Source of the DNA: Eubacterium plexicaudatum ASF492
GTDB lineage: Bacteria > Bacillota > Clostridia > Lachnospirales > Lachnospiraceae
Direction: 5' to 3'
Assembly: GCF_000364225.2 (NCBI RefSeq)
Contig: NZ_AQFT02000001.1
Location: 4,111,501-4,175,500 of the forward strand
Length of the DNA: 64,000 nt
The translations under genes and the position numbers were made by a program. Numbering within the stretch: position 1 is the first letter of the stretch; each line of letters opens with the position of its first letter. This document shows, piece after piece, positions 8,678 to 17,683 of this stretch. The notes beneath the pieces were generated by a model. It did not search any database, was not told the origin of the DNA, and worked only from the letters and a program-made list of their open reading frames with translations.

Positions 8678-9532
8678 ATGAAGATACGAAAACAAAAGGG
8701 AAAGCAGGTGGGAAGATTGACAGTGACGGAACAGATAGACCAGAAACATCAGGAAGATTTACAGAGGCTAAGAGGATTTCGCCTGCTTGATGATGATTTC
8801 CTCACAAAGTGTTTTGATGGAGATACGGCAAGCATAGAACTGGTATTGCAGATTGTGCTGGAAAAGCCGGATTTAAAAGTGCTGGACGTTCGTACACAGG
8901 TATTTGTAGAAAATTTGTTGAATCGTTCCGTAAGGTTTGATATTCTTTCTACTGACAGTACCGGTGCTAAAATAAATGTTGAAATCCAACGAGCCGATAA
9001 AGGAGCGGGTAGAAAAAGAGCAAGGTATAATTCCAGCATGATGGACGCAACTCTTTTGAAGAAAGGTGATGATTTTGACAATCTTCCAGAAACATGGGTA
9101 GTGTTTATCACGGAAAATGATGTGATAGGAAAAGGGCTGCCACTCTATCCGGTTGAGCGTTGCTTTTTAGGAACCGGAGAAAGGTTTGAGGACGGTTCAC
9201 ATATACTGTATGTAAACGGCGCTTATCGTGGAGATACACCAATCGGAAAACTCATGCATGATTTTTCATGTACGAATGCGGCAGATATGTATTATACGAC
9301 ACTGGCAGACAGAGTTCGTTTTTTCAAAGAAAGTAAGGAGGGCATTTTAATCATGTGCAAAGTCATGGAGGATATGAGAAAAGAATCTTTACAAGAAGGC
9401 ATAAAAGAAGGGGCAATAAATACTGCTAAAAGAATGTTGGCAGATGGAATATTAACACTTGAAAAAATTGCGGAATATGCAGGACTTCCTCTTGATGAAG
9501 TAAAAAAATTGAAAACAGAGCGGACAGCATAA
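8678..9532 (+). CDS. Rpn family recombination-promoting nuclease
   Basis: 284 aa. The N-terminal two thirds match PD-(D/E)XK nucleases of the Rpn family: LRGFRLLDDDFLTKCFDGD, then VRFDILSTDSTGAKINVEIQRAD with the catalytic Asp and the ExQ motif near residues 88-105. The family resembles transposases but acts as a DNA endonuclease affecting recombination and phage growth. The C-terminus (MLADGILTLEKIAEYAGLPLDEVKKL) is the usual short helix-turn-helix repeat. AGGAGG precedes the ATG and a terminator follows. Intact. Confidence 0.85.
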   Translation: MKIRKQKGKQVGRLTVTEQIDQKHQEDLQRLRGFRLLDDDFLTKCFDGDTASIELVLQIVLEKPDLKVLDVRTQVFVENLLNRSVRFDILSTDSTGAKINVEIQRADKGAGRKRARYNSSMMDATLLKKGDDFDNLPETWVVFITENDVIGKGLPLYPVERCFLGTGERFEDGSHILYVNGAYRGDTPIGKLMHDFSCTNAADMYYTTLADRVRFFKESKEGILIMCKVMEDMRKESLQEGIKEGAINTAKRMLADGILTLEKIAEYAGLPLDEVKKLKTERTA

Positions 9533-9544
9533 AACAAAACCATA

Positions 9545-9583
9545 GGCCGGGAATCTAAAAACAGGTTCCCAGCCTTATTTTTT
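9545..9583 (+). terminator. Rho-independent terminator after the Rpn gene
   Basis: GGCCGGGAA (9545-9553) pairs with TTCCCAGCC (9566-9574), one mismatch, followed by TTATTTTTTG. A similar GGCCGGGA/TCCCGGC hairpin lies before the gene at about 8621-8653. Confidence 0.7.
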
Positions 9584-9637
9584 GCCCTGAAATGTAATTT
9601 TTTTGTGAATTTGAATGAACGACCCCGCAGCAGAGCT

Positions 9638-11089
9638 CTTAACTTGACCCACAATTATAACATATATTTTCGATAAGCAAGTAATGAGCAAAGAACCTCT
9701 AAGCCCTGACAAATAGAACGTGCTCCGGGCATACCATCGCTCGGAGCACCTTTTATTCCACTCAGAATCCCTAAATCATAAATCGCCTCTTTCAGTGTAT
9801 ATGTTTCAGGAATTTCTTTTGTTTTTCTTGCACAGCAGTATAATATTTTCCATTCTTCTTTATCAAACACAATTTCACTCGAGATTTCCGGACATATTTT
9901 TCCTAAATAAGTCAAATTTAGTATCTGCAGTGCGATAACCGAATATAGTAATGTTAAAAATTTTAATCTCTCATATTCCCTCGCCTGATTTTTCTCTATT
10001 TTGCATCCACTTTTTAAGATGAAATGAAAACGTTCTATTTTCCATCTGTGTGCATAACATTGTATCAGCTTTTCTATATCTTTTTCGTTTTTTACTCTTA
10101 CCGTTGTTAGCAGAAACCATTCGGTTCCTTTTTTTCCGGATTCATGTACATAAATTGCTGTTAGTACAAGTTTTTCTCGTATATGTTTTTCTGTTCTCCT
10201 TTTTGGACAGTGAACCACAACCTCTTTATAATGATAATCCATTTTTACATTTCTGGCTGGAATGTGTTCTTTGGGATTCCTGCCCATCCTGACAACCATA
10301 CTTCCAGCCACAGGAGACTGGTGGAGTTCATGAAAAATCTTTTTTCCGTCATCCACCATGCGGTTTTGCACTAGCCGAATCAGAAAATTTTCTCCCAAAT
10401 CTGCAGCGTTCGAAAAAAATTCATAAAAATCTCCTTCACGGTCACATACTGTCAATACCGGAATATCTTCTGCAACCCTCTGATGAATTTCGTTCATTGT
10501 ATGAATCCATCGGTAGCTCTCTTTTTCTTCTATTGGCCTGGAACGTTTTTCATCTTTTGTTCCAGAGTCATCCCTGCGTACATCCCTCGTATGTATTTCC
10601 TGATAAAGAAGGCCCAGGGGAATTCCCTGGTCTGTGGCCGCTATACAAGAATGTACAAGCATTCCCCTCTGTTCCGTACTGCAATGGTATCCCATTCCTT
10701 TGATTGCTTTCCGGTTTCCAAATCCAACAGATGTGGTATCCTGAATGGCAAGTATCCAATCTGCATCCGCATGTTTCATTTTTTCTACAGTTGCCCTAGA
10801 TACACTATCCAACAGTTCATCCCTGGATACATCCTTATTACTAAAGAAGCGATACGCTGCTTTTGCAGAACTTCTGGATCCGGCTGCAGCCCAGGTGGAT
10901 TTATCTGGCGCTGCAGCAAATGCATCCATAATTTTAAAAAAACGTGATTTCAAACGCTGATCAACAAATTTTACATCTACAAATTCCGTTTCCCAATTCG
11001 TATATTCTGCCGTCATACGGATCACCTCTTTTCTTTAGTATAGCATAGAAACAAGAGGATATCCATATAAACTTGTGGGTCAAGTTAAG
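9638..11089 (-). mobile_element. IS4 family, IS50-like insertion sequence
   Basis: 1452 bp with perfect 17-bp terminal inverted repeats (CTTAACTTGACCCACAA at 9638-9654 and its complement at 11073-11089). It is flanked by a 9-bp direct repeat AGCAGAGCT (9629-9637 and 11090-11098). A 9-bp duplication and a single Tn5-type transposase are features of the IS50 group. It lies in the palindromic end of an IS200-type element. Confidence 0.9.
9655..11025 (-). CDS. IS4/IS50-group transposase
   Basis: 456 aa. The N-terminus (VDQRLKSRFFKIMDAFAAAPDKS...AKAAYRFFSN) is the Tn5-type DNA-binding domain. DDE residues lie in ILAIQDTTSVGF (first D), TVCDREGDFYEF (second D) and YAHRWKIERFHFILKSG (E, the Y-R-E-K region). 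Length and motif spacing match full-size IS50-group transposases. The gene fills almost all of the IS, so it is probably functional. Confidence 0.9.
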   Translation of the reverse strand: MIRMTAEYTNWETEFVDVKFVDQRLKSRFFKIMDAFAAAPDKSTWAAAGSRSSAKAAYRFFSNKDVSRDELLDSVSRATVEKMKHADADWILAIQDTTSVGFGNRKAIKGMGYHCSTEQRGMLVHSCIAATDQGIPLGLLYQEIHTRDVRRDDSGTKDEKRSRPIEEKESYRWIHTMNEIHQRVAEDIPVLTVCDREGDFYEFFSNAADLGENFLIRLVQNRMVDDGKKIFHELHQSPVAGSMVVRMGRNPKEHIPARNVKMDYHYKEVVVHCPKRRTEKHIREKLVLTAIYVHESGKKGTEWFLLTTVRVKNEKDIEKLIQCYAHRWKIERFHFILKSGCKIEKNQAREYERLKFLTLLYSVIALQILNLTYLGKICPEISSEIVFDKEEWKILYCCARKTKEIPETYTLKEAIYDLGILSGIKGAPSDGMPGARSICQGLEVLCSLLAYRKYML

Positions 11090-11143
11090 AGCAGAGCTGC
11101 GGGGTATCTGAAGGGTGGCTTCACTACATATAATCCCATAAGC

Positions 11144-11593
11144 TCAACTGTTTTGGCTCCAGTGCGCTTTGATAAAGCTTCTTATACTCTTTTCTTGCCC
11201 TTGTTCTCTTACATATTTTGATATCACCGCTTCATTTCCATGTTCCCCTACTGTGGCAACATAATATCCGTCTGTCCAAAATTCCCCTCCCCATAATTTT
11301 TTCTTCACCTGGGGACATTTGGCAAATACTTCTTTGGCTATTATGCTTTTCACTCTTTGTATTATTTTTTGTGGGCTGTATGTTGGCACGGATTGTATCA
11401 GAAAATGTACATGGTCTTTATCTGTTCCTACCTCTATAAACTTTATCTCATACCGCTTTTCTATCTCTTCACATGTTTCTCTGATCACCTGGTCTACTTC
11501 ATCATCTATTACTACTCGCCGATATTTCGCTGGACACACAAAATGATACATAAGCACTGATACATTGTGCGATTTGTGTATGTACTCACTCAC
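11144..11593 (-). CDS. tnpA: IS200/IS605 family Y1 transposase TnpA
   Basis: 149 aa. The HUH motif is HVHFL (GTDKDHVHFLIQSVPTYSP) and the catalytic Tyr lies in TDGYYVATVGEHG near residue 110. It is only distantly related to the copy at 1206-1640, so it is a separate element. No tnpB is present. The ORF is complete, but one end of its element has been interrupted. Confidence 0.9.
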   Translation of the reverse strand: MSEYIHKSHNVSVLMYHFVCPAKYRRVVIDDEVDQVIRETCEEIEKRYEIKFIEVGTDKDHVHFLIQSVPTYSPQKIIQRVKSIIAKEVFAKCPQVKKKLWGGEFWTDGYYVATVGEHGNEAVISKYVREQGQEKSIRSFIKAHWSQNS

Positions 11594-11685
11594 CCCACAA
11601 TTCCCCTTCCTTTTTCCTTTAGTATATCACAGCCTCTACTATTTGAAAAAGTTTGTTACGCAGCAGAGCTGCGGGGAATTAGACC

Positions 11686-11992
11686 CTGAGAGATTAAAAA
11701 GTCCTTTACAAAATGTCTCTGGCAAAACCGCAAAAAGCATACTTATCTCATGCGGCGCGAGGTTAGCCCCATTCGACAGTGCAGCGACACGTTGTCGCAT
11801 ATAAACTCTGCGTGGGATTTTCCTGCAAAGAGGTAAAAGTGACGGAAAGGCTATAGCCTTTCTAACTGATATTCCGAGAAGTGGAATGACGGGGTAACGC
11901 CCCATACGCACCAGCTTTATAAAAACTGACAAAGTTGTTGTCAGGTAATTTTACGTTTTTCAATAAAAGCATTTTTAGACAGTTCTAAAAAA
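11686..11992. repeat. Structured intergenic repeat, no gene
   Basis: About 300 bp rich in small hairpins, such as gcgacacgttgtcgc near 11787-11801, aaggctatagcctt near 11858 and acggggtaacgcccc near 11890. No convincing reading frame was found. It lies between an IS200-type end and a truncated IS4-type transposase. It may be a widespread interspersed element or a remnant of an IS end; its identity is not known. Confidence 0.35.
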
Positions 11993-12359
11993 TCATGGCA
12001 AAAGAATATTTCCCAATCCAAGTAAGGATTTATATCTTTTAAACACAAGTTCTACCTGCCATCGTAAACGGTAAAATTCCAGCACTTTTTCTGCACAAAC
12101 AGATGCGGGAAGTGAAGTTATCACAAACATAAATTGATGCGTAAACTTCGTATCTTCACTATAAGCCGTCTGTTTTTTACTTTCCAATCTTTTTAATCGT
12201 TTTTCTTCGACTGCAATTTCTTCTTTTGTTTTCTTTGCCGCACAGATTCTCAATGGAATCAGTTTTTTGTTGCTATCCCTGATATAAATGGTTATTTCCT
12301 CTGCTTTTGTACCTATTGTTTTCAGCCAGTCAGAAAGAAGTATTTTCTCGCCTTGTTTA
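11993..12359 (-). pseudogene. IS4 family transposase, C-terminal part
   Basis: Carries the last catalytic motif, FYRLRWQVELVFKRYKSLLG, after LYNKQGEKILLSDWLKTIG. It is separated from its N-terminal part (13845-14441) by the IS at 12368-13836. The end is also lost: after GLGNILLP the sequence leaves the family at about 11993. The gene was therefore already decaying. Confidence 0.8.
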
Positions 12360-12367
12360 TTGTATAA

Positions 12368-13836
12368 CACGACTTTACAAGTTTTTGGCAAATAAAATAA
12401 CGCACAGGGCACTTTCTAATGTATAATAAGTTTGCACACTAAAAAATACGAAAGAGAGTGACCTTGTACGTTAGACTTATTATACAACAAAAACAATTTA
12501 ATTGGTAGACTGTATCACTATTTTTATATTTATTTTAAAACCTGTTCCATGCCTACGATTGAAACCCTGTTCCTGCTGGTATTATCCATACTGGCTATGG
12601 AGTCAGCAGATTCTATCCGTTCTTTATACAGGCATTTTTTAGCAGGGATTACGGAGAAATCCCTCAATGCATTCTACTATGTATGTTCCTATGCAAAAGC
12701 TGATTATTCCAAATTTATGAATACCACTGCTGGCATAGCGCTGAAACTTATACCGGAAAAACTCCGGCTGCAGCCTGTTTTTCTTTGCATTGATGATACG
12801 ATGGTCTCTAAATTCGGCAAAAAATTTGAGGATGTCTCAAAACTCTTTGACCATGCCGCACATAATGGCTCAAACTATCTGAACGGGCATTGTTTTGTAA
12901 GCGTAATGCTCTGCGTGCCAGTTTGGAACAAAAGCAAAATTCACTATCTTTCCGTACCGCTTGGATACCGTATGTGGCAGAAAAAGGAATCCAAACTGGA
13001 ACTGGCTGCATCGATGATCCGCCAGGTAATGCCGCAATTCAGAGACAGAAAAAATGTCATCATCCTGTGTGACAGCTGGTATGTAAAAAAGAACCTCGTT
13101 TCTATTGTGGACGAATATGAAAACCTTGACCTTATAGGGAATGCAAGGTCTGACTCTGCCATTTATGACCTGCCGCCGCAGCGGACCGGAAAAAGAGGAC
13201 GGCCTGCACTGCACGGAAAAAAACTTTCCATTCATGATGACTTTATATTGTCCACTGAAAAAATTGGAGATTACTATATTGCTGCACGCAGCGTCCTTAC
13301 AAATATTTTTGGCAGCAGAAAGGTTATGGCATATGTGACGTCGCCGGAAAAAGAATCTACCAGCAGACGTCTGTTTTTTAGCACCATTTTTCCAGAACAG
13401 CTGGAGATATTCTGTGCATGGCAGGAGAAGCCACCGCTGAACCAGACAGGCAGTGATCGTATGCAGTTTCTGCCATTGCTTCTATATGTATTCCGATGGA
13501 ACATAGAAGTTAGTTATTACGAACAGAAAACATTCTGGTCACTGTGCAGCTACATGGTGCGCAGCCGTAAAGGTATAGAAATGCTGGTCAATCTGATCAA
13601 CATTACATATTGCGCAATGAAGCTTCTGCCATATCAGGACGAAGCATTTTCAAAATACCAGACGGAAAGTGTGCAGGAATTCAGATTTGCCCTCAGCGGA
13701 CAAATTCGCCAGCAGGTATTTTATGCCATTTTCGTGAAAAATATCGAAAACAGCATAAAATCCAAAACAATAATGAATGCCTTAAAACAGTTAATTCGGC
13801 AGCAAGGGTATCATCTATAAAAGTTGTAAAGTCGTG
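12368..13836 (+). mobile_element. DDE insertion sequence inside an IS4-type transposase
   Basis: 1469 bp, starting CACGACTTTACAAGTTTTT and ending with the complement of CACGACTTTACAACTTTTA. It is flanked by an 8-bp direct repeat TTGTATAA (12360-12367 and 13837-13844). The left end also holds GTATAATAAGT (12421-12431), repeated in inverted orientation as ACTTATTATAC about 45 nt later, forming a stem before the transposase. Confidence 0.85.
12549..13820 (+). CDS. DDE transposase (IS701/IS4-like)
   Basis: 423 aa from the ATG at 12549. Catalytic residues are visible in PVFLCIDDTMVSKFGKKF (D), NVIILCDSWYVKK (D) and FRWNIEVSYYEQK (E). The frame stays open upstream to 12462, and the extra residues (IGRLYHYFYIYFKTCS) look like real protein, so the true start may be an upstream non-ATG codon; the ATG has no ribosome site. 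The family is probably IS701-like, but an 8-bp duplication is unusual for that group. Confidence 0.8.
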   Translation: MPTIETLFLLVLSILAMESADSIRSLYRHFLAGITEKSLNAFYYVCSYAKADYSKFMNTTAGIALKLIPEKLRLQPVFLCIDDTMVSKFGKKFEDVSKLFDHAAHNGSNYLNGHCFVSVMLCVPVWNKSKIHYLSVPLGYRMWQKKESKLELAASMIRQVMPQFRDRKNVIILCDSWYVKKNLVSIVDEYENLDLIGNARSDSAIYDLPPQRTGKRGRPALHGKKLSIHDDFILSTEKIGDYYIAARSVLTNIFGSRKVMAYVTSPEKESTSRRLFFSTIFPEQLEIFCAWQEKPPLNQTGSDRMQFLPLLLYVFRWNIEVSYYEQKTFWSLCSYMVRSRKGIEMLVNLINITYCAMKLLPYQDEAFSKYQTESVQEFRFALSGQIRQQVFYAIFVKNIENSIKSKTIMNALKQLIRQQGYHL

Positions 13837-13844
13837 TTGTATAA

Positions 13845-14441
13845 GTTAAAGGATTTATTTTGATCCTTATAATAAATTCTCCACCACTCTTTAAACAGTG
13901 TTCCATACTTGTAATCTTTCCGTACGCACAATCCGCTATGACCAAGTCTTTTTCTTTTATTTCAAAATTTTTCAGACTTTCACCCGTTGACTGTTCTGAT
14001 AATTTAAATTGGTTGCATGCCAAGGAGAATAGATCAACCCCATAATGTAAATGCCATATTTTTTACTGCCCCTTTTTGGACAAGATCAGAAGCATCCACG
14101 GCAATTACTCTATATGGTTCAAGTTCTTCCGGCTTTTTATAATGAATGATTTCATTTGGCAGCATCTTTGAAACCAGCCACTTAATCCAGTCTTTACATT
14201 GTATAAACTTTTTTATTAATGCAGTATCACTTATGTTTCCAATATTTTTCAGGATAGCAAACTGGCTTACATCTACCAAAGAATGATTATCATAAAGATA
14301 ATACAATAGTAATATCATTAAATCTAATGGATTTTTTATGATTCTTTTTCTCCTGATTGCTTTCTTTTCATAACATTCTTTTTCGTAGTCTTCTGGTAAT
14401 AGGTCTATCAATTCTTTTATTTGCATACGATTCACCCCCAT
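13845..14441 (-). pseudogene. IS4 family transposase, N-terminal part with frameshift
   Basis: Contains EPYRVIAVDASDLVQKGAVKNMAF (first D) and, in another frame, KDLVIADCAYGKI (second D). The frames break at about 14036: a missing ACATT-type repeat would restore FTLHYGVDLFSLACNQF. It then runs into the IS at 13836. Together with 11993-12359 it makes one IS4-type transposase with at least three lesions. Confidence 0.8.
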
Positions 14442-14707
14442 TTAATTATATCAGAAAACGGCTTATTATAGAAGCATAATGAAGTTGGTGCATATGGGGG
14501 GTGATTCCATTGGTTTAGATACAAATTCCATATAATTGCATGTCATATCACGTTTTACAACTTTTAAAAAACATATTTTCAAGAAAGGACGGTTTTTATG
14601 ATTAAAAAACATTTAAATGCCACCCTCTCATAAAGAACGACACTACACGCAGGACATAGCATCCCTGTTACCTCCGACAAAGCTGTTACAAAACGGAGGA
14701 AATGACG

Positions 14708-15037
14708 ATGAATAACCATGAGATTCCCGTTATCGGATTATCGGAAGCAGCTACCGAAAATCTTGGCAAATATGGCCGCATGAGAAAGCAGTACCTTCAA
14801 GAGCATATGCCGGAGCTTTACAACAGCCTGCTGCTGTCTGGGACATTGCATACGCATCTGCTGGAAATCGACCAGACCGCCCGCAAACGCTTGGAACTGA
14901 TGATGCCGGAGATGGCGAAAGCAGCCGGAGCAACAAAGGAACTGAAAGCCCATGACCCTTTGCGATGGGTAGGTCTAATGAACACCTGCAAGGCGCAGGT
15001 AGAAGAAATCATTTTGAACGAACTGATATGGGACTGA
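14708..15037 (+). CDS. TnpV-like transposon protein
   Basis: 109 aa. The central LQEHMPELYNSLLLSGTLHTHLLEIDQTARKRLELMMPEMAKAAG matches the TnpV family, and the C-terminus LKAHDPLRWVGLMNTCKAQVEEIILNELI is the conserved end that the copy at 2942 has lost. GGAGGAA lies 9 nt before this ATG. The function is unknown; TnpV usually accompanies serine-recombinase transposons. Confidence 0.75.
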   Translation: MNNHEIPVIGLSEAATENLGKYGRMRKQYLQEHMPELYNSLLLSGTLHTHLLEIDQTARKRLELMMPEMAKAAGATKELKAHDPLRWVGLMNTCKAQVEEIILNELIWD

Positions 15038-15046
15038 GGTTAGGCC

Positions 15047-15080
15047 AGGGCCGTACCCGCTCTTTTGCGGGTACGGCCCT
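15047..15080 (+). terminator. Perfect 14-bp inverted repeat after TnpV
   Basis: AGGGCCGTACCCGC (15047-15060) and its exact complement (15067-15080) around TCTTTT. It has no T-tract, so it may be a transcript-end stabiliser or a weak terminator. Confidence 0.5.
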
Positions 15081-15248
15081 AAGTCTAATGTAAAATCCTT
15101 TATCCCAATTATGATGCACCTGTTTTTTGAAAGCAGCGTGTCCTTGTTTTCTGGCAATAGTATAATAATGTCAAATCGAAAATTTGAAAAATTTTCTGAA
15201 TGGAGTGAACCTTTTACTCCTCGCAGAAGTATATCATAGCAGAAAGGG

Positions 15249-15746
15249 GTGAGGCGATTGATTGACCAGTACATACAGCAATATGGCAGGCGGCTCTATG
15301 GTCTGTGCCGTTCTCTATGCTCCAACCCCTACGATGCAGACGACTTGTACCAAGAAACTTGGTTGCGGGTAGTCAAGCATATCTCCCAATACGACCCCAG
15401 CCGGGAATTTGAACCGTGGCTCACCCGCATCTGCGTGAACACCTATCGAAGTACCTTGCGGCGTATGGCGAAAAGTCCTCTGCTGAACTTCTCTAACGGA
15501 GACGAAAAAGACTGGCTGCTGGCCTCCATTCCTGCCCCAGAGGAAAAGGATTATTCACCCCTGTACGAAGCGGTAGACAGGCTGCCGGAAAAACTGCGGC
15601 TGGCGGTGGTACTGTTCTACTTCCAGGGAGAGGATCTGGCCTCCGCCGCCCGAATTTTGAATATCCCCGTGGGGACAGCAAAATCCCGGCTGAACAAGGC
15701 TCGAAAAATATTGAAGGAGGTACTTGCCGATGAAACAGACTTTTGA
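15249..15746 (+). CDS. ECF-type sigma-70 factor
   Basis: 165 aa. Region 2 is NPYDADDLYQETWLRVVKHISQYDPSREFEPWLTRICVNTYRS. Region 4 is LPEKLRLAVVLFYFQGEDLASAARILNIPVGTAKSRLNKARKILKE. The start is the GTG at 15249 or the TTG at 15258, which has GGTGAGG just upstream. The following membrane gene starts inside its end (15730), as for an ECF factor with a membrane partner that holds it inactive. It probably directs its own operon. Confidence 0.85.
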   Translation: MRRLIDQYIQQYGRRLYGLCRSLCSNPYDADDLYQETWLRVVKHISQYDPSREFEPWLTRICVNTYRSTLRRMAKSPLLNFSNGDEKDWLLASIPAPEEKDYSPLYEAVDRLPEKLRLAVVLFYFQGEDLASAARILNIPVGTAKSRLNKARKILKEVLADETDF

Positions 15747-16032
15747 TTTTGAACAGTTTGACCCGCCCATCCTGAATGAGAACATCCTGCGGCGGGAGCT
15801 GGAAAAGAGAGCGGAACTGCGGCGCACAGTTCTGTTGGCAGTGGCCGGGGTGCTGTTTGAGGCGGTATTCATTCTGTTGGGTCTGCTGTGCTGGAACACC
15901 GCTCCCGCGCTGACTTTAGTCGGGATTGGCCTGGCCGTGGCCTCTATGATGGGTAGCGGTGTAATTGCTATCGTCTATACACAGAAAGGAGGGGCGAGTT
16001 ATGGCCCTGTCTATGAGAACAGTAATATTTAG
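15730..16032 (+). CDS. Small membrane protein, possible anti-sigma partner
   Basis: 100 aa. The first ~35 residues are cytosolic (FDFEQFDPPILNENILRRELEKRAELRR), followed by two hydrophobic segments (TVLLAVAGVLFEAVFILLGLL and LTLVGIGLAVASMMGSGVIAIV). AAGGAGG at 15714-15720 supports ATG 15730, which overlaps the sigma gene. The layout fits a membrane anti-sigma factor, but no anti-sigma motif is recognised, so the role is inferred from context. Confidence 0.65.
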   Translation: MKQTFDFEQFDPPILNENILRRELEKRAELRRTVLLAVAGVLFEAVFILLGLLCWNTAPALTLVGIGLAVASMMGSGVIAIVYTQKGGASYGPVYENSNI

Positions 16033-17338
16033 TCTGGTGGTTCTGGTCGCGCTGCTGACCATTCCCATCATGATCGGCGTGTATGTCTACCGAGACGCCA
16101 AACGCTGGGGGATGAATGCTATGGCATGGACGCTGATTGCTGTGGTGGCCCCCGCTCTGATCGGGTTTATCATCTACCTGCTGGTACGGGGGAACTCTCC
16201 TGATTTGCAGTGCCCCCAGTGCGCCGAACCCGTTACAGAACAATATGTCATCTGCCCTCACTGTGGAGCAAAGCTGCGCCCCGCCTGCCCAAACTGCTCG
16301 TTCCCGGTGGAAGCGGATTGGAAAGTGTGCCCTAAGTGCGCTGCTCCGCTGGAGGGTGTGGAGACACCTCCTGCTCCGCCCCAGCGACAGAGGGACAGGA
16401 CGCTGGGTAAAATCCTGATTGCCATTATAGTTGTGCCAGTGGCGCTCATTGCGTTGGCAGTGTTTGGCCTCACCGCTTTCCAATCGGTCACCGGCTCCAG
16501 CACAATGCGAGAGGTCACCTTTGACGAGTACGACCAGGAACAGGAATCGGAGACGATACGCGAGGCGGTACATGAATGGCTGGACAGTTTGGAAGTTCGT
16601 TCCGACCGGGCCTATGCGCTACGATATGATTACTCCAACGAACTTGGGGCTGGTCAAGAACACTATTATTTGTTCTATGTCCCCGCGGGAGGTCAGTCGC
16701 CCTCTACGAGTTTCGGAACGGATGCCGGCCTGTTCGGAACAACGCTGAACCTCCGCTTGGAGCGCACAGGATACAGCGGCTCTCTATACTGCGTGCAGAC
16801 CAGCGTGGAAAGCACTCCAAAGCCCCGTATTGTCCTGGGCGGGAAGCACATCCGTTGCGAGGTACAAGTGGTGGACTATAACCCCACCCTGTTCTTTATC
16901 CAGTCCAACTATGCTCAGGCGGAGCTGAGAACAGTGGAACTTCCTGAACGGCTGTCCGTGGTGAAAATCGTGGGCAATGCCAACGTGGGCGTGGCGGCAG
17001 GTTCGCCAAATTCCGTTGCTGCCAGCGAGAATGATGGTGTTGTGGAAGTTATCGATGCGGACATGATGCTCAAAATTCTTTCCGCTATTGACAGCGGAGA
17101 GCGGGTGCCTATGGAGCAAATTCCTGACTATGACTTCAAAGACGGTTTTGAGATCGTTGTGGAGTATCGGATTCAAGAGGATTTAATTATGCACCCGGAA
17201 ATGGCCCGGCATCTGGTGTTCATGGATGATGGAATATGTTACCTGATTGATGGTCGGGTAACCAACAGTGCCAATGGCAGCGCCTATCGGGTTATGGATG
17301 AAGATTTTTATACTTTACTGGAAGAGCTGTTCCAGTAG
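16001..17338 (+). CDS. Zinc-ribbon membrane protein of the sigma operon
   Basis: 445 aa from ATG 16001 (AGGAGGGG 8 nt upstream). Two N-terminal membrane helices are followed by double zinc ribbons (CPQCAEPV...CPHCGAKL and CPNCSFPV...CPKCAAPL, residues ~60-115), a third helix (ILIAIIVVPVALIALAVFGL), and a ~270-residue outer domain with no known fold. The ribbon-then-helix plan is common in Firmicute sensors. It overlaps the preceding gene by 32 nt and probably senses or transduces a surface signal for the sigma factor. Confidence 0.7.
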   Translation: MALSMRTVIFSLVVLVALLTIPIMIGVYVYRDAKRWGMNAMAWTLIAVVAPALIGFIIYLLVRGNSPDLQCPQCAEPVTEQYVICPHCGAKLRPACPNCSFPVEADWKVCPKCAAPLEGVETPPAPPQRQRDRTLGKILIAIIVVPVALIALAVFGLTAFQSVTGSSTMREVTFDEYDQEQESETIREAVHEWLDSLEVRSDRAYALRYDYSNELGAGQEHYYLFYVPAGGQSPSTSFGTDAGLFGTTLNLRLERTGYSGSLYCVQTSVESTPKPRIVLGGKHIRCEVQVVDYNPTLFFIQSNYAQAELRTVELPERLSVVKIVGNANVGVAAGSPNSVAASENDGVVEVIDADMMLKILSAIDSGERVPMEQIPDYDFKDGFEIVVEYRIQEDLIMHPEMARHLVFMDDGICYLIDGRVTNSANGSAYRVMDEDFYTLLEELFQ

Positions 17339-17414
17339 TGTATAGTCAGTGGAACAGGATATACGAGGGGATTTCCAAAGTGGCAAGCAGTGCATTTGTT
17401 CCCACAAATGCTCA

Positions 17415-17454
17415 AAACTGATTTCCGGCGATCACGCCGGAAATCAGTTTTTGC
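17415..17454 (+). terminator. Strong terminator
   Basis: A perfect 16-bp stem, AAACTGATTTCCGGCG with its complement around loop atca, ends in TTTTT. A small palindrome GCATTTGT/ACAAATGC (17391-17410) precedes it, and another, GCAGAAT/ATTCTGC, lies near 17491-17508. Such palindromes are usual at the start of mobilizable transposons. Confidence 0.8.
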
Positions 17455-17622
17455 TTGTTGGTGGCACCGCCCCCCCCCAAACCCCTTTTCGCAGAATTTC
17501 ATTCTGCGGCTGCGCACCGTTCCGGCGCTTTTCTCTCCCTCCCTTCGGCGGGATTTTTGAAAAACGGGGAAATTGGCACTTCGGCAAAATCTCAATTCCT
17601 CGACAAAATTTTTCCAAAGGCA

Positions 17623-17651
17623 TTGACGGAAGCATCCGTTTGTGTTACCAT
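17623..17651 (+). promoter_or_regulatory. Promoter for the transposon operon
   Basis: TTGACG (17623-17628), a 17-nt spacer and TACCAT (17646-17651). The next gene starts 120 nt downstream, behind a leader hairpin. Confidence 0.55.
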
Positions 17652-17683
17652 AGTGAGGAACTGAATACTGCACATATTTTTCA

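Larger units (their letters stand above)
9615..11685 (-). mobile_element. IS200/IS605-type element, interrupted at one end
   Basis: The tnpA at 11144-11593 is flanked by two copies of one strong hairpin. The near copy (CCCCGCAGC/GCTGCGGGG) is split between 9623-9637 and 11090-11103 by an IS50-like IS; the far copy (GCAGC/GCTGCGGGG) is at 11660-11676. Removing the IS and one 9-bp duplication restores a perfect 9-bp stem with loop aga. These are best read as the terminal hairpins of the element. The exact cleavage sites are not resolved. Confidence 0.55.

Noticed and set aside
11686-11992. Group II intron or other known catalytic RNA
   Set aside because: A GTGCG-like start exists on the - strand, but there is no domain V-like hairpin, no reverse transcriptase and no convincing overall fold.
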